Source: Anaerolineaceae bacterium UBA4775 (GTDB taxonomy: Bacteria; Chloroflexota; Anaerolineae; Anaerolineales; Anaerolineaceae). From it: a DNA stretch of 48,045 nt. Numbering within the stretch: position 1 is the first letter of the stretch; every line of letters begins with the position of its first letter. The stretch spans positions 1 to 48,045 of the forward strand of contig DHHJ01000007.1 of the NCBI GenBank assembly GCA_002403205.1, written 5' to 3'. A program made the translations under genes and the position numbers. Below, one piece after another: positions 16,666 to 25,042 of this stretch. Below the pieces are notes generated by a model, which worked only from the letters and a program-made list of their open reading frames with translations, made no database searches and was not told where the DNA came from.

Positions 16666-17871
16666 TTACTGCAAGAACTGCCAGGGGTTGACAGGATAGC
16701 CGTTAAAACGCAGTTCAAAGTGCAGATGGGGTCCGGTTGACAAGCCGGTGCTACCCATCGAGCCGATCAACTGGCCCTTTTGGACATTTGAGCCGCAGGG
16801 CAGCATGGAGCCATCCAACAGGTGGGCATAGAAGGACTGCCAGCCACGGTCGTGGTCGACGACGATCAGGTTGCCGTAGCCACGGTCAGACCAGCCAGAA
16901 TAAACGATCACGCCAGAATCTGCAGCGTAGATGGGGAAGCCAGACCTACCGGCAAAATCCAGCCCGTTGTGAACAGGGGGATTGTAATCGTAACCTGAGA
17001 GCCATCTCTCGGAGGTCGGGAAGGTGAAGGTGCCGGTGCCGACATCACCGTACAGGATGCCGCCGCAGGCGCCTGGTCCCAGGTGAGAGCTGCCCGAGGC
17101 TGGGCTGTCGCGCGGGACGATCCAGGCCACGGTTGGCCTTTCGCCGCCCGGGACGACCAGCATGGTGCCCGGCGGGATATTGGGGTTTGAATAATCTCCC
17201 ACAGATTCGGGTGTGAGCTCATTGCCCGGGTAGTTCACGATCTCATCCGGGCTGACACCGTAGAAAGAAGCCACCCCATTCAGCCCTTCACCCTCAGACC
17301 AGCGGTGATACACGCCGTCCATGGGCAGGATGAACAGTTCCACCCCGATGCTCAACCCATCGGGCGTATCGCCAATGATGTAACGGTTTGCCCACAGCAC
17401 CGTCTCGGGCTTTAAGCCAAATTTTTCAGCAATCCCGAAGATGGTGTCACCTGCTTCAACCGTATACCTGGTGACCTCGGTGCGGGCATCGACGGTTGCT
17501 GCGGGTGTGATGTGCAGTTCGAGGGCGCGCATCAGGCTGCTGGCTTCGCCGCCGGCGGAAAAAACCGGTGTTGGTACCCCATCAGGGAGGGCAACGCGGG
17601 TGGCTGTGGGCAGCGGGGTCGGCTCTGGCGGCGTGATAGTCGCATGAACGATCAACGCCCCCACTCCCCAGATCACAAGCGCTAAAACAACGATGGAAAC
17701 GGCATACATGGTGATCTTCAGCAGGGCAGGGTTATGAAGAAAGTAAAAAAATCCCTTTTCCTGCGATGTTATTTCAGTCAGATCGGCTTCAGGAATATCA
17801 GATGAGGTCTGAACCTCGTCTTGTGGGTTGATTTCTTCAGTATTTTCAGAAGGTTTGTTTGAATTTTTCAT
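16666..17871 (-). CDS. M23 family metallopeptidase with two LysM domains
   Basis: This 401-residue single-pass membrane protein has an acidic cytoplasmic N-terminus, a membrane helix (MYAVSIVVLALVIWGVGALIV), and a first LysM domain (TRYTVEAGDTIFGIAEKFGLK). A second, weaker LysM follows (YHRWSEGEGLNGVASFYGVS). The C-terminal peptidase is canonical M23/LytM: HNGLDFAGRSGFPIYAADSG supplies the first zinc ligands and GPHLHFELRFNGYPVNPW the H-x-H motif. It should cleave peptide cross-bridges of peptidoglycan outside the membrane. ATG 17871 is preferred because the upstream extension is not signal-like. It is convergent with the tandem paralogues but much closer to textbook M23, so it is probably not a recent duplicate of them. 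Confidence 0.92.
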   Translation of the reverse strand: MKNSNKPSENTEEINPQDEVQTSSDIPEADLTEITSQEKGFFYFLHNPALLKITMYAVSIVVLALVIWGVGALIVHATITPPEPTPLPTATRVALPDGVPTPVFSAGGEASSLMRALELHITPAATVDARTEVTRYTVEAGDTIFGIAEKFGLKPETVLWANRYIIGDTPDGLSIGVELFILPMDGVYHRWSEGEGLNGVASFYGVSPDEIVNYPGNELTPESVGDYSNPNIPPGTMLVVPGGERPTVAWIVPRDSPASGSSHLGPGACGGILYGDVGTGTFTFPTSERWLSGYDYNPPVHNGLDFAGRSGFPIYAADSGVIVYSGWSDRGYGNLIVVDHDRGWQSFYAHLLDGSMLPCGSNVQKGQLIGSMGSTGLSTGPHLHFELRFNGYPVNPWQFLQ

Positions 17872-18042
17872 AAAATCACTCTGCAGGCATCTTATCATTA
17901 AAAAGGCGAATGTCAAGTCGCGGCGAGGTGAGCAGCGAAGGCTGTACCGTGACCAAAAAGGCCATTTCGCCTTGGAAAGACATCCTAATCAGCATATTTT
18001 CATGTCTGTGTTGCCCATGGGTTAATGCGCAGGCAGGTTCGC

Positions 18043-19554
18043 TCAGGGGGTTGGGGATGTCGAGAAATACGAGTCGTACAGATGGGTCAGGTCTGCAGTG
18101 GTGTGGGCATTGATGGTGGCCCAAAAGTCCTCGCTAGTGGCGATCTCATAGCGGTGGGATTGGGTGTACTCCATGAGGAAGCTGAAGAAGGCATCGTCAC
18201 CCATGGTTTCACGCAAGTCACGATAAAACAAAGCGCCGCGGCGATAAACCCGGTTGAAATATTCCGGTACGCCCCCGTTGACATAAATGCTCGTATCGAT
18301 CGTCCCGGAGGGCAGGTGTGAATGTACGCGGGTCTGCCACCACCAATCCAGATCTTCAGGGAAATAGCGTTCGTAAAACAGCGCTTCGGCATAGGTGGTG
18401 ATGGATTCGTCCAGCCAGGGCTCCATGGGTTGATTGCTTCCCACCAGGCTGAAGAACCATTGGTGTGAGACTTCATGCGGGATGATGATATGCAGGTCTG
18501 ACCTGGGCGGGTCGCGGTATAACCAGTAGAAACTGCTCTGGATCAAGATCAGGCCGTCAAACTCCATGTTGATGCCCATATCTGCCTGGACAACACTGAG
18601 CACTTCACGTTCATAGGGGCCAAACACTTCTGTGAACAGCACCAGGGCTTTTTCTGCCAGATCAACAGCAACTTCGGAGGAATCCGCCACCTCTGGTAAG
18701 GCATAGCCCTTGATCAGGGTGCCGTTGACCTCACGCTCGATGATGCCAAAGGAATCGCTGATCGCCATCACAAAGGCGCGGGCCAGGGGCAGGTTGAACT
18801 GGTAGGTGCCGTTTTCAACCTGCGGCAGGGTGCCCGCCGCGATGACCATATTTTCAGCGCGGTCTGTAAATGTGACGGTGACGTTGAAGTCCGCAGATTC
18901 AAACACCTGGTGTTCACCCACGAACATGCTGTTGACCAGTGAAATTTCATAGGCCAGCCAACCCTGCTCCTCGTCAAAGGGCGGGATGGTCGGGTACCAG
19001 TACGAGAGGAGCAGTTGGCGGCCAGTCTGGCCGAACACACCGGACCGGTCCGGCATGTAGAGCTCGTAATCGTGTACAAAGGATATTTGCTCACCAGGCA
19101 AGAGGGGTGTTTCCAGCGGGATCACCATGCGGTGGCTTTCCCAGCGATATTCGGCGACCGGCCGGCCCTCACCATCGGCGACGGAGCGGATGTAGATCGC
19201 GTTTTGAAAGATGGTGGGATATATGATGAAGACGATCTCTTCAATGGGTACTTTGGTTTTGTTGGTATAGATCACCCGGCTGGTTACATTTAAGAAGCGG
19301 TTGTAATAATTGATCTCGGCATCGATGAAATATTGCGTCTGCTGACCGTTCAACGGGAGCGGCGTGGGCGTGGGTGAGGGTTCAGGGGTCGGTGTGGGCA
19401 AGTTCGTGGGGGTGGGACTGGCCTGCTGTGTTGCCGTGGCTGAGGGCACGGGGTCGACCGTGCTGGCGGGAGCACACGCTGCCAGGAGGCTGATGGCGCA
19501 CAGGATCAGGAACATAATTCGTATAGGTAAAAATTTGGAAGGAATGTTCATCAT
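18043..19554 (-). CDS. M1-family-like metallopeptidase lipoprotein
   Basis: This lipoprotein of about 503 residues has a signal peptide ending SLLAAC, a Thr/Pro-rich spacer, and then an aminopeptidase N-like body. The zinc site is HEVSH at about 360-364, followed 18 residues later by the third ligand in WLDES, the spacing of M1 gluzincins. The usual GAMEN substrate motif is NMEFDG here. It should hydrolyse peptides outside the membrane, perhaps for nutrition. The start could be ATG 19554 or 19551; a GTG lies at 19557. It follows the MFS exporter promoter region divergently and is not obviously in an operon with the M23 gene 170 bases downstream. Confidence 0.88.
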   Translation of the reverse strand: MMNIPSKFLPIRIMFLILCAISLLAACAPASTVDPVPSATATQQASPTPTNLPTPTPEPSPTPTPLPLNGQQTQYFIDAEINYYNRFLNVTSRVIYTNKTKVPIEEIVFIIYPTIFQNAIYIRSVADGEGRPVAEYRWESHRMVIPLETPLLPGEQISFVHDYELYMPDRSGVFGQTGRQLLLSYWYPTIPPFDEEQGWLAYEISLVNSMFVGEHQVFESADFNVTVTFTDRAENMVIAAGTLPQVENGTYQFNLPLARAFVMAISDSFGIIEREVNGTLIKGYALPEVADSSEVAVDLAEKALVLFTEVFGPYEREVLSVVQADMGINMEFDGLILIQSSFYWLYRDPPRSDLHIIIPHEVSHQWFFSLVGSNQPMEPWLDESITTYAEALFYERYFPEDLDWWWQTRVHSHLPSGTIDTSIYVNGGVPEYFNRVYRRGALFYRDLRETMGDDAFFSFLMEYTQSHRYEIATSEDFWATINAHTTADLTHLYDSYFSTSPTP

Positions 19555-19653
19555 CACAGGTCTTGATTTTACCAGTTAATGGGCTAATGGGTATTTAGGG
19601 TTCCGATTTAGTAATCTCGAGCTTATTATCTGGGCTTGATGATCTGTGATTAA

Positions 19654-19687
19654 TTGTCACCTCAGTTGTCACCTCGGGGTGTATAAT
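19654..19687 (+). promoter_or_regulatory. candidate control region of the MFS exporter gene
   Basis: A 10-base direct repeat TTGTCACCTC occurs at 19654-19663 and 19666-19675, just before TATAAT at 19682-19687. The spacing (12 bases between repeat starts, close to one helical turn) would suit an activator or repressor. No standard -35 box is at 17 bases. The call is tentative. Confidence 0.35.
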
Positions 19688-19827
19688 CTTCCGTGGTATC
19701 ACAGGGTGCCCGGGTGTGGGGCGTTCAAATCCCCCCGTCGGTATGAGGTCGACTAACTTTCCTGTTGGACCATTGAGTGGCACGCTTTGGTTCTCTGAAT
19801 TGACTTTTACACCAAGGAAACTTCAAC

Positions 19828-21144
19828 ATGGCGCCTAAACCCAAAGGAATGCGCGGTTTTATCATTGTGTGGATCGGCCAGGTTTTTTCCATGATCGGTT
19901 CGCAGATGACGCAATTTGCGATGGGCATCTGGGCCTGGGAGCAAACCGGCCAGGCCACGCCCTTGGCGCTGGTGGGCTTCTTTTCATTTGCCCCGCTGAT
20001 CGTTTTTTCCCCGATCGCCGGCGTGTTGGTGGACCGCTGGAATCGCAAGCTGGTCATGGCTTTGAGCGATATTGGCGCCGGTCTGGTGACGGTTTTCATC
20101 TTTGTTTTACTGATGACAGATAACCTGGAGATCTGGCATTTGTACCTGAGCGGCGCGGTCGGGGGAATCTTTGGCGCCTTTCAGTGGCCGGCCTATTCAG
20201 CGGCCATCAGCCTGATGGTGCCCAAAAAGCATTACGCCCGCACCAGTGGCATGATTTCAATGGCTGGCTCGGGGGTAGGGATTATCGCCCCGATCATGGC
20301 TGGGTTCTTGCTGCCGATGATCGGCTTTACCGGCATCATCCTGATCGACCTGGCAACACTCCTGATCGCGTTGGTCTTCCTGCTGATCGTTCTGATCCCA
20401 GAACCCAAACGAAAACAGCTCGACAAAACTAAAGGAGCGTTCCTGCGCGAGCTTGTGTACGGGTTTCGCTACCTGTTGGACCGGCCGAGTTTGCTTTACC
20501 TGCAATTGTTGTTCTTTATGGGGAATTTGTTCTTTTCGTTGGGGTACACGCTGCTGACCCCGATGGTGCTGGCGAGCACCCAGGGCAATGCTGCCATCCT
20601 CGGCTCGGTGCAGTCTGCCGGTGCCATCGGCGGACTGGTTGGGGGTTTCATCCTGACTGCCTGGGGCGGACCGAAGAAGAAAATCAATGGTGTGATTTAC
20701 GGTTGGATCGCGAGCGGCACGTTGGGTTTGATCTTGATGGGGTTGGGGCGGGCTTTACCATTCTGGCTGGCCGCCCATTTCATGATGATTACACTTACCC
20801 CGCTGATCAATGGCTCAAACCAGGCTATCTGGCAGTCGAAGGTGGCGCCTGAGGTGCAGGGCCGGGTCTTTTCCGTGCGGCGGTTCATCGCCCAAATCAC
20901 TGCGCCGATCTCGATGGCGGTCGCCGGCCCCCTGGCGGACCGCGTGTTTGAACCTGCCCTGGCTGCACCTCAAAATGGGGTTGCGAGGGTCCTGAGCAGG
21001 CTGTTCGGTTCCGGCCCTGGCAGCGGGATGTCGCTGTTGATCCTGATGACCGGTGTTCTGGTCACCGCAGTGGGGCTGATGGGCAGCCGGGTTAACGCTA
21101 TCCGTAAGGTTGAAAGCCTGATCCCAGATCACGATGAATCCTAA
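19828..21144 (+). CDS. MFS transporter, drug/siderophore exporter type
   Basis: This 438-residue polytopic protein has about 12 hydrophobic segments. The signature between helices 2 and 3 is present as GVLVDRWNRKLVMALSD, and a second half-motif as ADRVFEPALA. The WNRK, QVFSMIGSQMTQFAMGIW and PEVQGRVFSVRRF segments are typical of the enterobactin-exporter/macrolide-efflux group of MFS proteins. Substrates cannot be read from sequence. It is related to the second MFS gene at 37687, sharing QTGQATP, DRWNRK, WGGPKK and APxVQGRVF motifs, so the two are paralogues. It is convergent with the OsmC gene. ATG 19828 is preceded by AAGG, close to a binding site. Confidence 0.9.
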   Translation: MAPKPKGMRGFIIVWIGQVFSMIGSQMTQFAMGIWAWEQTGQATPLALVGFFSFAPLIVFSPIAGVLVDRWNRKLVMALSDIGAGLVTVFIFVLLMTDNLEIWHLYLSGAVGGIFGAFQWPAYSAAISLMVPKKHYARTSGMISMAGSGVGIIAPIMAGFLLPMIGFTGIILIDLATLLIALVFLLIVLIPEPKRKQLDKTKGAFLRELVYGFRYLLDRPSLLYLQLLFFMGNLFFSLGYTLLTPMVLASTQGNAAILGSVQSAGAIGGLVGGFILTAWGGPKKKINGVIYGWIASGTLGLILMGLGRALPFWLAAHFMMITLTPLINGSNQAIWQSKVAPEVQGRVFSVRRFIAQITAPISMAVAGPLADRVFEPALAAPQNGVARVLSRLFGSGPGSGMSLLILMTGVLVTAVGLMGSRVNAIRKVESLIPDHDES

Positions 21145-21168
21145 TGCGTGTCCCGGATGGGATTGGTT

Positions 21169-21591
21169 CTATCCGCCTGCTTCCTGCAGAACGATCTTAT
21201 GGCTGATCTCGGCGGCTTTTTCCAGCATGGCTATTGCAGGGCAATAGCGGGTTTCAGAAAGCTCAACTGCGCGCTCAACTGCCGCCCGATCGATATCCTT
21301 GCCAGTGACCTTGTAGGTGATCAGGATCTTGGTAAACACCTTGGGGTGATCTTCAGCGCGTTCAATCTCGGCTGAGACCTCGAATTCCGTGACCTGCTGC
21401 TTTTTCTTTGTGAGGATGGAGATCACATCCATCCCGGTGCAGCCCACCAGGCCAATGGCAAACAACTGCAGGGGTTGAAAGCCCATCTCATGCCCGCCAG
21501 CAGCTTTGCGGGCATCAAGGGGGATCAAATATCCCGAATTGGCGCTGCCAGTAAAGGCCAGCCCCCCTTTCCATACAACTTTGCTTTCCAT
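21169..21591 (-). CDS. OsmC family protein
   Basis: This 140-residue protein has OsmC-type peroxiredoxin features. FQPLQLFAIGLVGCTGMDVISIL carries the first conserved cysteine (near residue 51), and RYCPAIAMLEKAAEI carries the second (near residue 117). OsmC proteins reduce organic hydroperoxides through these two thiols in the cytoplasm; some members of the family have other roles. Length and motif spacing fit the family. It is last in the minus-strand run after the sigma factor, anti-sigma factor and zinc-ribbon gene, so oxidative-stress control by that sigma factor is plausible but inferred. Confidence 0.9.
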   Translation of the reverse strand: MESKVVWKGGLAFTGSANSGYLIPLDARKAAGGHEMGFQPLQLFAIGLVGCTGMDVISILTKKKQQVTEFEVSAEIERAEDHPKVFTKILITYKVTGKDIDRAAVERAVELSETRYCPAIAMLEKAAEISHKIVLQEAGG

Positions 21592-21638
21592 AATTCAGTT
21601 TTCCTTTCTTCCCTCCTCCAGAGGTTTTGATGATGTTA

Positions 21639-21845
21639 TCAGGTAAACGCGCCAGCTTCCAGCACACCCCACTGCGGGCAGGCGAGTTGCAGCAAGCCAT
21701 CATAATCCAGAAATGCAGACTGGCAGCGCGGGCAGAGCATCCCGAGGCGCAGCCGGGGTGAGGGCGCGCAGTTCTGGCGGGTTTCATCTGCTGTGCTGGC
21801 GACAGCATCCCCAATGCGTTGGTCATTCTTCCGATGTGAGGTCAT
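21639..21845 (-). CDS. small degenerate zinc-ribbon protein (hypothetical)
   Basis: This 68-residue frame starts inside the end of the anti-sigma gene. The second half, LCPRCQSAFLDYDGLLQLACPQWG, looks like a zinc ribbon whose final CPxCG knuckle has become CPQWG, leaving three cysteines. The first 30 residues show no motif. It could be a real small gene translated from ATG 21845 or from the internal ATG before LCPRC, or a decaying remnant. Its position in the sigma/anti-sigma run supports expression. Confidence 0.5.
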   Translation of the reverse strand: MTSHRKNDQRIGDAVASTADETRQNCAPSPRLRLGMLCPRCQSAFLDYDGLLQLACPQWGVLEAGAFT

Positions 21846-22086
21846 CTTCCAGTTTTAGGGCTGCATACAGACGCTGTCGGGCATCTTGCGGTAGGGAGAT
21901 CTTTTCCCCGTCACTTCTGCACAGTTCGATGGTTTTCTGCAGGGTGTTGTAGACGATGTAACAGTCTTCACAGTTCTCCATATGCTCTTCAAGCAGCGAG
22001 CACAGGGCAGGGTCAAGCTCGCCGTCAATATAGGCGTTGAGTTGTTCCAGCGTGTTGTGGCAGTGAGCGTTGTGTGAGTGTTTCAT
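21823..22086 (-). CDS. zinc-finger anti-sigma factor
   Basis: This 87-residue protein carries the ZAS/zf-HC2 pattern H35-x3-C39-x2-C42 (HMENCEDC), with CHNTLEQLNAYIDGELD upstream. There is no membrane segment, so it is a soluble anti-sigma like RsrA or ChrR-type proteins. Its start overlaps the sigma factor stop by four bases, which fits stoichiometric coexpression of a sigma/anti-sigma pair. Zinc-anti-sigma proteins of this type often release sigma on thiol oxidation; the OsmC gene downstream agrees, but the signal is inferred. Confidence 0.88.
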   Translation of the reverse strand: MKHSHNAHCHNTLEQLNAYIDGELDPALCSLLEEHMENCEDCYIVYNTLQKTIELCRSDGEKISLPQDARQRLYAALKLEDDLTSEE

Positions 22087-22688
22087 AGGACTTTATCCGG
22101 CATCATTTCCGAAAAATACTGGCTCAGTTCTTCCCGCAGCGCCAAACGGGCGCGCATCAAGCGCACCTTCAGTGCCGATTCGCTGATCTCGAGCACTTCT
22201 GCTGCTTCCTGGGTGGACAAGCCTTCAACATCCCGCAGAAGGAAGGCTGCCCGGTTGGCATCTGAGAGGGTTTGGATGGCTCGATTGATCGCCTGGCGGG
22301 TTTGATCTTTCATCAGTTCTCTTTCCGGTAAGCAGCACCAATCCACGATTTGCCTGGGCATCACCTCACCATCATCCAATTCAACGCCGGCCTCGATACT
22401 GGTTAACTTGCCTTTGCGCTTTCTAAGCAGCATCAGGGCTTCGTTGACGGCGATGCGGTAAAGCCAGGTTGACAGCTTCGAGCGGCCTTCAAAGCCATCG
22501 ATGTGATTGAAGGCTTTGATGAAGGTCTCCTGTAAAACGTCCTCTGCGTCCTGTTGGTCGCCAAGCATTTTGAGGGCCAGGCGATAGATCTTGTCGGAGT
22601 GGGCGTCAACCAGGCGGGCAAAGGCACCCTTCTCCTTGCGCTGCAAGGCTGCCAGGTCAGGTACATTGTGATTGTTATGTTCACTCAT
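22083..22688 (-). CDS. ECF-type sigma-70 family RNA polymerase sigma factor
   Basis: This 201-residue protein has two conserved sigma regions. Region 2 spans about residues 25-75, with IYRLALKMLGDQQDAEDVLQ and STWLYRIAVNEAL. Region 4 spans about 140-185, with LSDANRAAFLLRDVEGLSTQEAAEVLEIS and VRLMRARLALRE. It lacks region 1.1 and region 3, as ECF sigma factors do. It directs RNA polymerase to a regulon that cannot be named from sequence. The anti-sigma gene overlaps its 3' end. It follows tsaD by 39 bases on the same strand and so may also be read from upstream. Confidence 0.93.
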   Translation of the reverse strand: MSEHNNHNVPDLAALQRKEKGAFARLVDAHSDKIYRLALKMLGDQQDAEDVLQETFIKAFNHIDGFEGRSKLSTWLYRIAVNEALMLLRKRKGKLTSIEAGVELDDGEVMPRQIVDWCCLPERELMKDQTRQAINRAIQTLSDANRAAFLLRDVEGLSTQEAAEVLEISESALKVRLMRARLALREELSQYFSEMMPDKVL

Positions 22689-22727
22689 TAGATGTTTCAG
22701 GGCTGATTTTGGTTACATGCGCGGCTG

Positions 22728-23753
22728 TCACGAGAGGGGCCAGGTCGGCAGGACATCCAGATCGAAGGGGCTGAAGTCCTCCTGGATGTAATGGAAATAC
22801 CCCGCGCCGGCGATCATAGCCGCGTTATCGGTGCACAGGAACAGCGGCGGAATGTGCACAGGCCGGGTGCTTTGGGAGAGGATCTTCTCGCGCAGGCGTT
22901 TGTTGGCCGAGACGCCCCCGGCCACAACGATCTCCCGGACTTTGTGCTCTTTGGCTGCCAGAAGGGTCTTTTCAACCAGGACATCAGCCACGGCGGCCTG
23001 GAAACTGGCCGCCAGGTCTTCCGTAGGCAGTGGGCGCCCCTGTTCCTGCAGGCCCTCTACAGCCCTGAGCACAGCGGTTTTGACGCCGCTAAAGGAGAAA
23101 TCCCAGGTGCCCTCCAGCATCGCCTTGGGGAAGGAGAAGGCATCGTCCTTGCCCGCCATGCCCGCTTTTTGGATTGAGGGACCGCCCGGGTAGGGCAGGT
23201 CAAGCAGGCGGGCGATTTTATCGAAGGCTTCTCCGGCAGCATCATCGAGGGTGCCACCCAGGCGCTGGTAAGTCAGATGATCTGTCATCAGGACGAGCTC
23301 GCTGTGCCCGCCTGAGACCAGCAAGGCCAACAGCGGGAAGCGAGGTGCCTGGTGCGGAGAGGCGTTGGCGAGGTACAGCCATGCGGAATAAATGTGCCCC
23401 TCCATGTGATTGACCCCGATCAGGGGTTTACCGGTTGCCAGGGCAATGCCTTTGGCCATATTGACGCCCACCACCAGCGAGCCAGCCAAGCCCGGACCCT
23501 GGGTGACAGCGATAGCGTCAATGTCCTGGATGTCGACATGGGCCTGGCGCAGGGCTTCATTCACCACCGGGTAAATTGCCTTGACGTGCTCGCGTGAGGC
23601 CAGTTCGGGGAAGACGCCCCCATATTGCGCGTGCAAATCGATCTGGCTGGCGACCACATTGGAATGGATCACCCGGCCATCACTGACGACAGCCGCCGCG
23701 GTTTCGTCGCAGGAGGTTTCGATACCAAGGATGCGGGCTGTGGGTAATGGCAT
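22728..23753 (-). CDS. tsaD: tRNA N6-adenosine threonylcarbamoyltransferase TsaD
   Basis: This 341-residue Kae1/Qri7/TsaD-family protein starts with LGIETSCDETAAAVV and has the iron/zinc-binding H116-M-E-G-H120 motif. The LVSGGHSELV and VVAGGVSANKRLRE motifs and a terminal CTDNAAMIAGAGY motif of the ASKHA fold follow. It transfers the threonylcarbamoyl group to A37 of ANN-decoding tRNAs, working with TsaB, TsaE and the TsaC product; tsaC is at 39166 in this window. The length is normal. The start is seven bases after the M24 peptidase stop, so the two are cotranscribed. Confidence 0.97.
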   Translation of the reverse strand: MPLPTARILGIETSCDETAAAVVSDGRVIHSNVVASQIDLHAQYGGVFPELASREHVKAIYPVVNEALRQAHVDIQDIDAIAVTQGPGLAGSLVVGVNMAKGIALATGKPLIGVNHMEGHIYSAWLYLANASPHQAPRFPLLALLVSGGHSELVLMTDHLTYQRLGGTLDDAAGEAFDKIARLLDLPYPGGPSIQKAGMAGKDDAFSFPKAMLEGTWDFSFSGVKTAVLRAVEGLQEQGRPLPTEDLAASFQAAVADVLVEKTLLAAKEHKVREIVVAGGVSANKRLREKILSQSTRPVHIPPLFLCTDNAAMIAGAGYFHYIQEDFSPFDLDVLPTWPLS

Positions 23754-23759
23754 AATGGC

Positions 23760-25004
23760 TCACCTCAGCTTTCTGTTGATGGGCAGGCACAGCGTCATGG
23801 GAAAATCCACAATTTTCTCAAACTGGCCTGCTTCGGTGATGTAATAGGTATCTTCAAGGCGCACGCCCATGCCTTGATCGGGATAGTACAAACCAGGTTC
23901 GATCGTGAACACGGAACCCGGCACGAGGGTGTTGGAGGGGTCGTCTTTTTGGCTGAACCAGGGCTTTTCGTGCACGTGTAAGCCCAACCCGTGCCCGAGT
24001 GAATGCACGTACCCGGATTCAACGGCCGGGTCTTGCCGGACCGTGGTGTGCCCCATGGCTTCGAACAGCTCACAGGTGCGCTCCTGGTAGTGGGCAGCGT
24101 TGAGGCCGGTCTGCAATTCAGACACCACCTGGTGGTACACGGTGTGGACCTGGTCGTAAAGCGCCTGGGCTTCCTCTGGGGCATAACCCAAACACCAGGT
24201 GCGGGTAAAGTCGTAATAATAACCGCCGCCCTTCTCGCATGGGAAGATGTCAAAAACAATGGTCTGCCCCAAAGCGAGGGGATCGTTGGGATTGCCGCTG
24301 CTGTGGGGCACGCCGGCATCCCGGCCGATGGCAAAAATGGTCCCTTCAGGATTTTCAGCGCCGAGTTCAGCCAGCCAGAGGTCGATCTGGGCTTTGATAT
24401 CGGCGATCTGCAGCGGGATGCCGTCGGATTTCATCAGGATTTCGTAAACTGCCAGGTGACTGGTGAGGAATTCCACTAACCGTGATGCCACTTCGGTGAC
24501 CACCCGGCCCATTTTGCGGATGCGGTCAATTTCGTGCGAATCTTTGGTGGCCATGGCCTGGAGCAGAACGGCATCCTCCATGTCGCCATGGAAGGAGAGG
24601 CCGGGCAGCATCTCCTGGAGTTTGGTCACCGTAGAATGCATTTTCCCGGCATCGGTCTTTCCGTAAAGGATCACTTTGCCCTGTGTCAGGCCGATTTCTT
24701 CGAAAATATGCTTGTAGAGGAGGGCATGGGCGACCAAACGGTCACCTTCGGCTGTTTTCAAGCGCTCTTTAAGGGGATATTTGCTGTAATTGAGGGTCTT
24801 CAGCCCTGTTTTTGCAGCCTCGTCCCGTTCCATGGGGGCATGACACAGAATGTCGTCCTCGCCGGGGCGCATGATGACGTCCGCCTGGGTCATGTGCCCG
24901 CCGCCGGTCAGGTAAAACATGGCCGGGTTGTGCTGCGCCGGACCGGTGACCCACAGAGCGTCGGCTCGTTGATCTTGGAGGAGTATTTTAAGGTCAGATT
25001 TCAT
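23760..25004 (-). CDS. M24 family metallopeptidase (Xaa-Pro aminopeptidase-like)
   Basis: This 414-residue protein has an N-terminal creatinase-like domain and a C-terminal pita-bread catalytic domain. The metal ligands are visible in order: D in IVFDIFP, D in YYYDFTRTW, H in HSLGHGLGLHVHE, E in FTIEPGLY, and E in GVRLEDTYYIT. It is predicted to remove N-terminal residues before proline or act as a related dipeptidase. It lies 38 bases downstream of selA and directly upstream of tsaD on the same strand. Which M24 subgroup it belongs to cannot be settled here. Confidence 0.92.
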   Translation of the reverse strand: MKSDLKILLQDQRADALWVTGPAQHNPAMFYLTGGGHMTQADVIMRPGEDDILCHAPMERDEAAKTGLKTLNYSKYPLKERLKTAEGDRLVAHALLYKHIFEEIGLTQGKVILYGKTDAGKMHSTVTKLQEMLPGLSFHGDMEDAVLLQAMATKDSHEIDRIRKMGRVVTEVASRLVEFLTSHLAVYEILMKSDGIPLQIADIKAQIDLWLAELGAENPEGTIFAIGRDAGVPHSSGNPNDPLALGQTIVFDIFPCEKGGGYYYDFTRTWCLGYAPEEAQALYDQVHTVYHQVVSELQTGLNAAHYQERTCELFEAMGHTTVRQDPAVESGYVHSLGHGLGLHVHEKPWFSQKDDPSNTLVPGSVFTIEPGLYYPDQGMGVRLEDTYYITEAGQFEKIVDFPMTLCLPINRKLR

Positions 25005-25042
25005 GAGTATTGTCTTTCCGCGTGTCTTGAATGTTTGGCACC

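Noticed and set aside
19708..19750. T-arm-like sequence (GGCGTTCAAATCCCCCC) suggesting a tRNA remnant
   Set aside because: The stem around TTCAAAT has a mismatch, and no matching acceptor, D or anticodon arms can be placed upstream.
21515..21826. 103-codon minus-strand frame overlapping the zinc-ribbon and OsmC genes
   Set aside because: It overlaps the OsmC N-terminus in another frame and shows no family motif.
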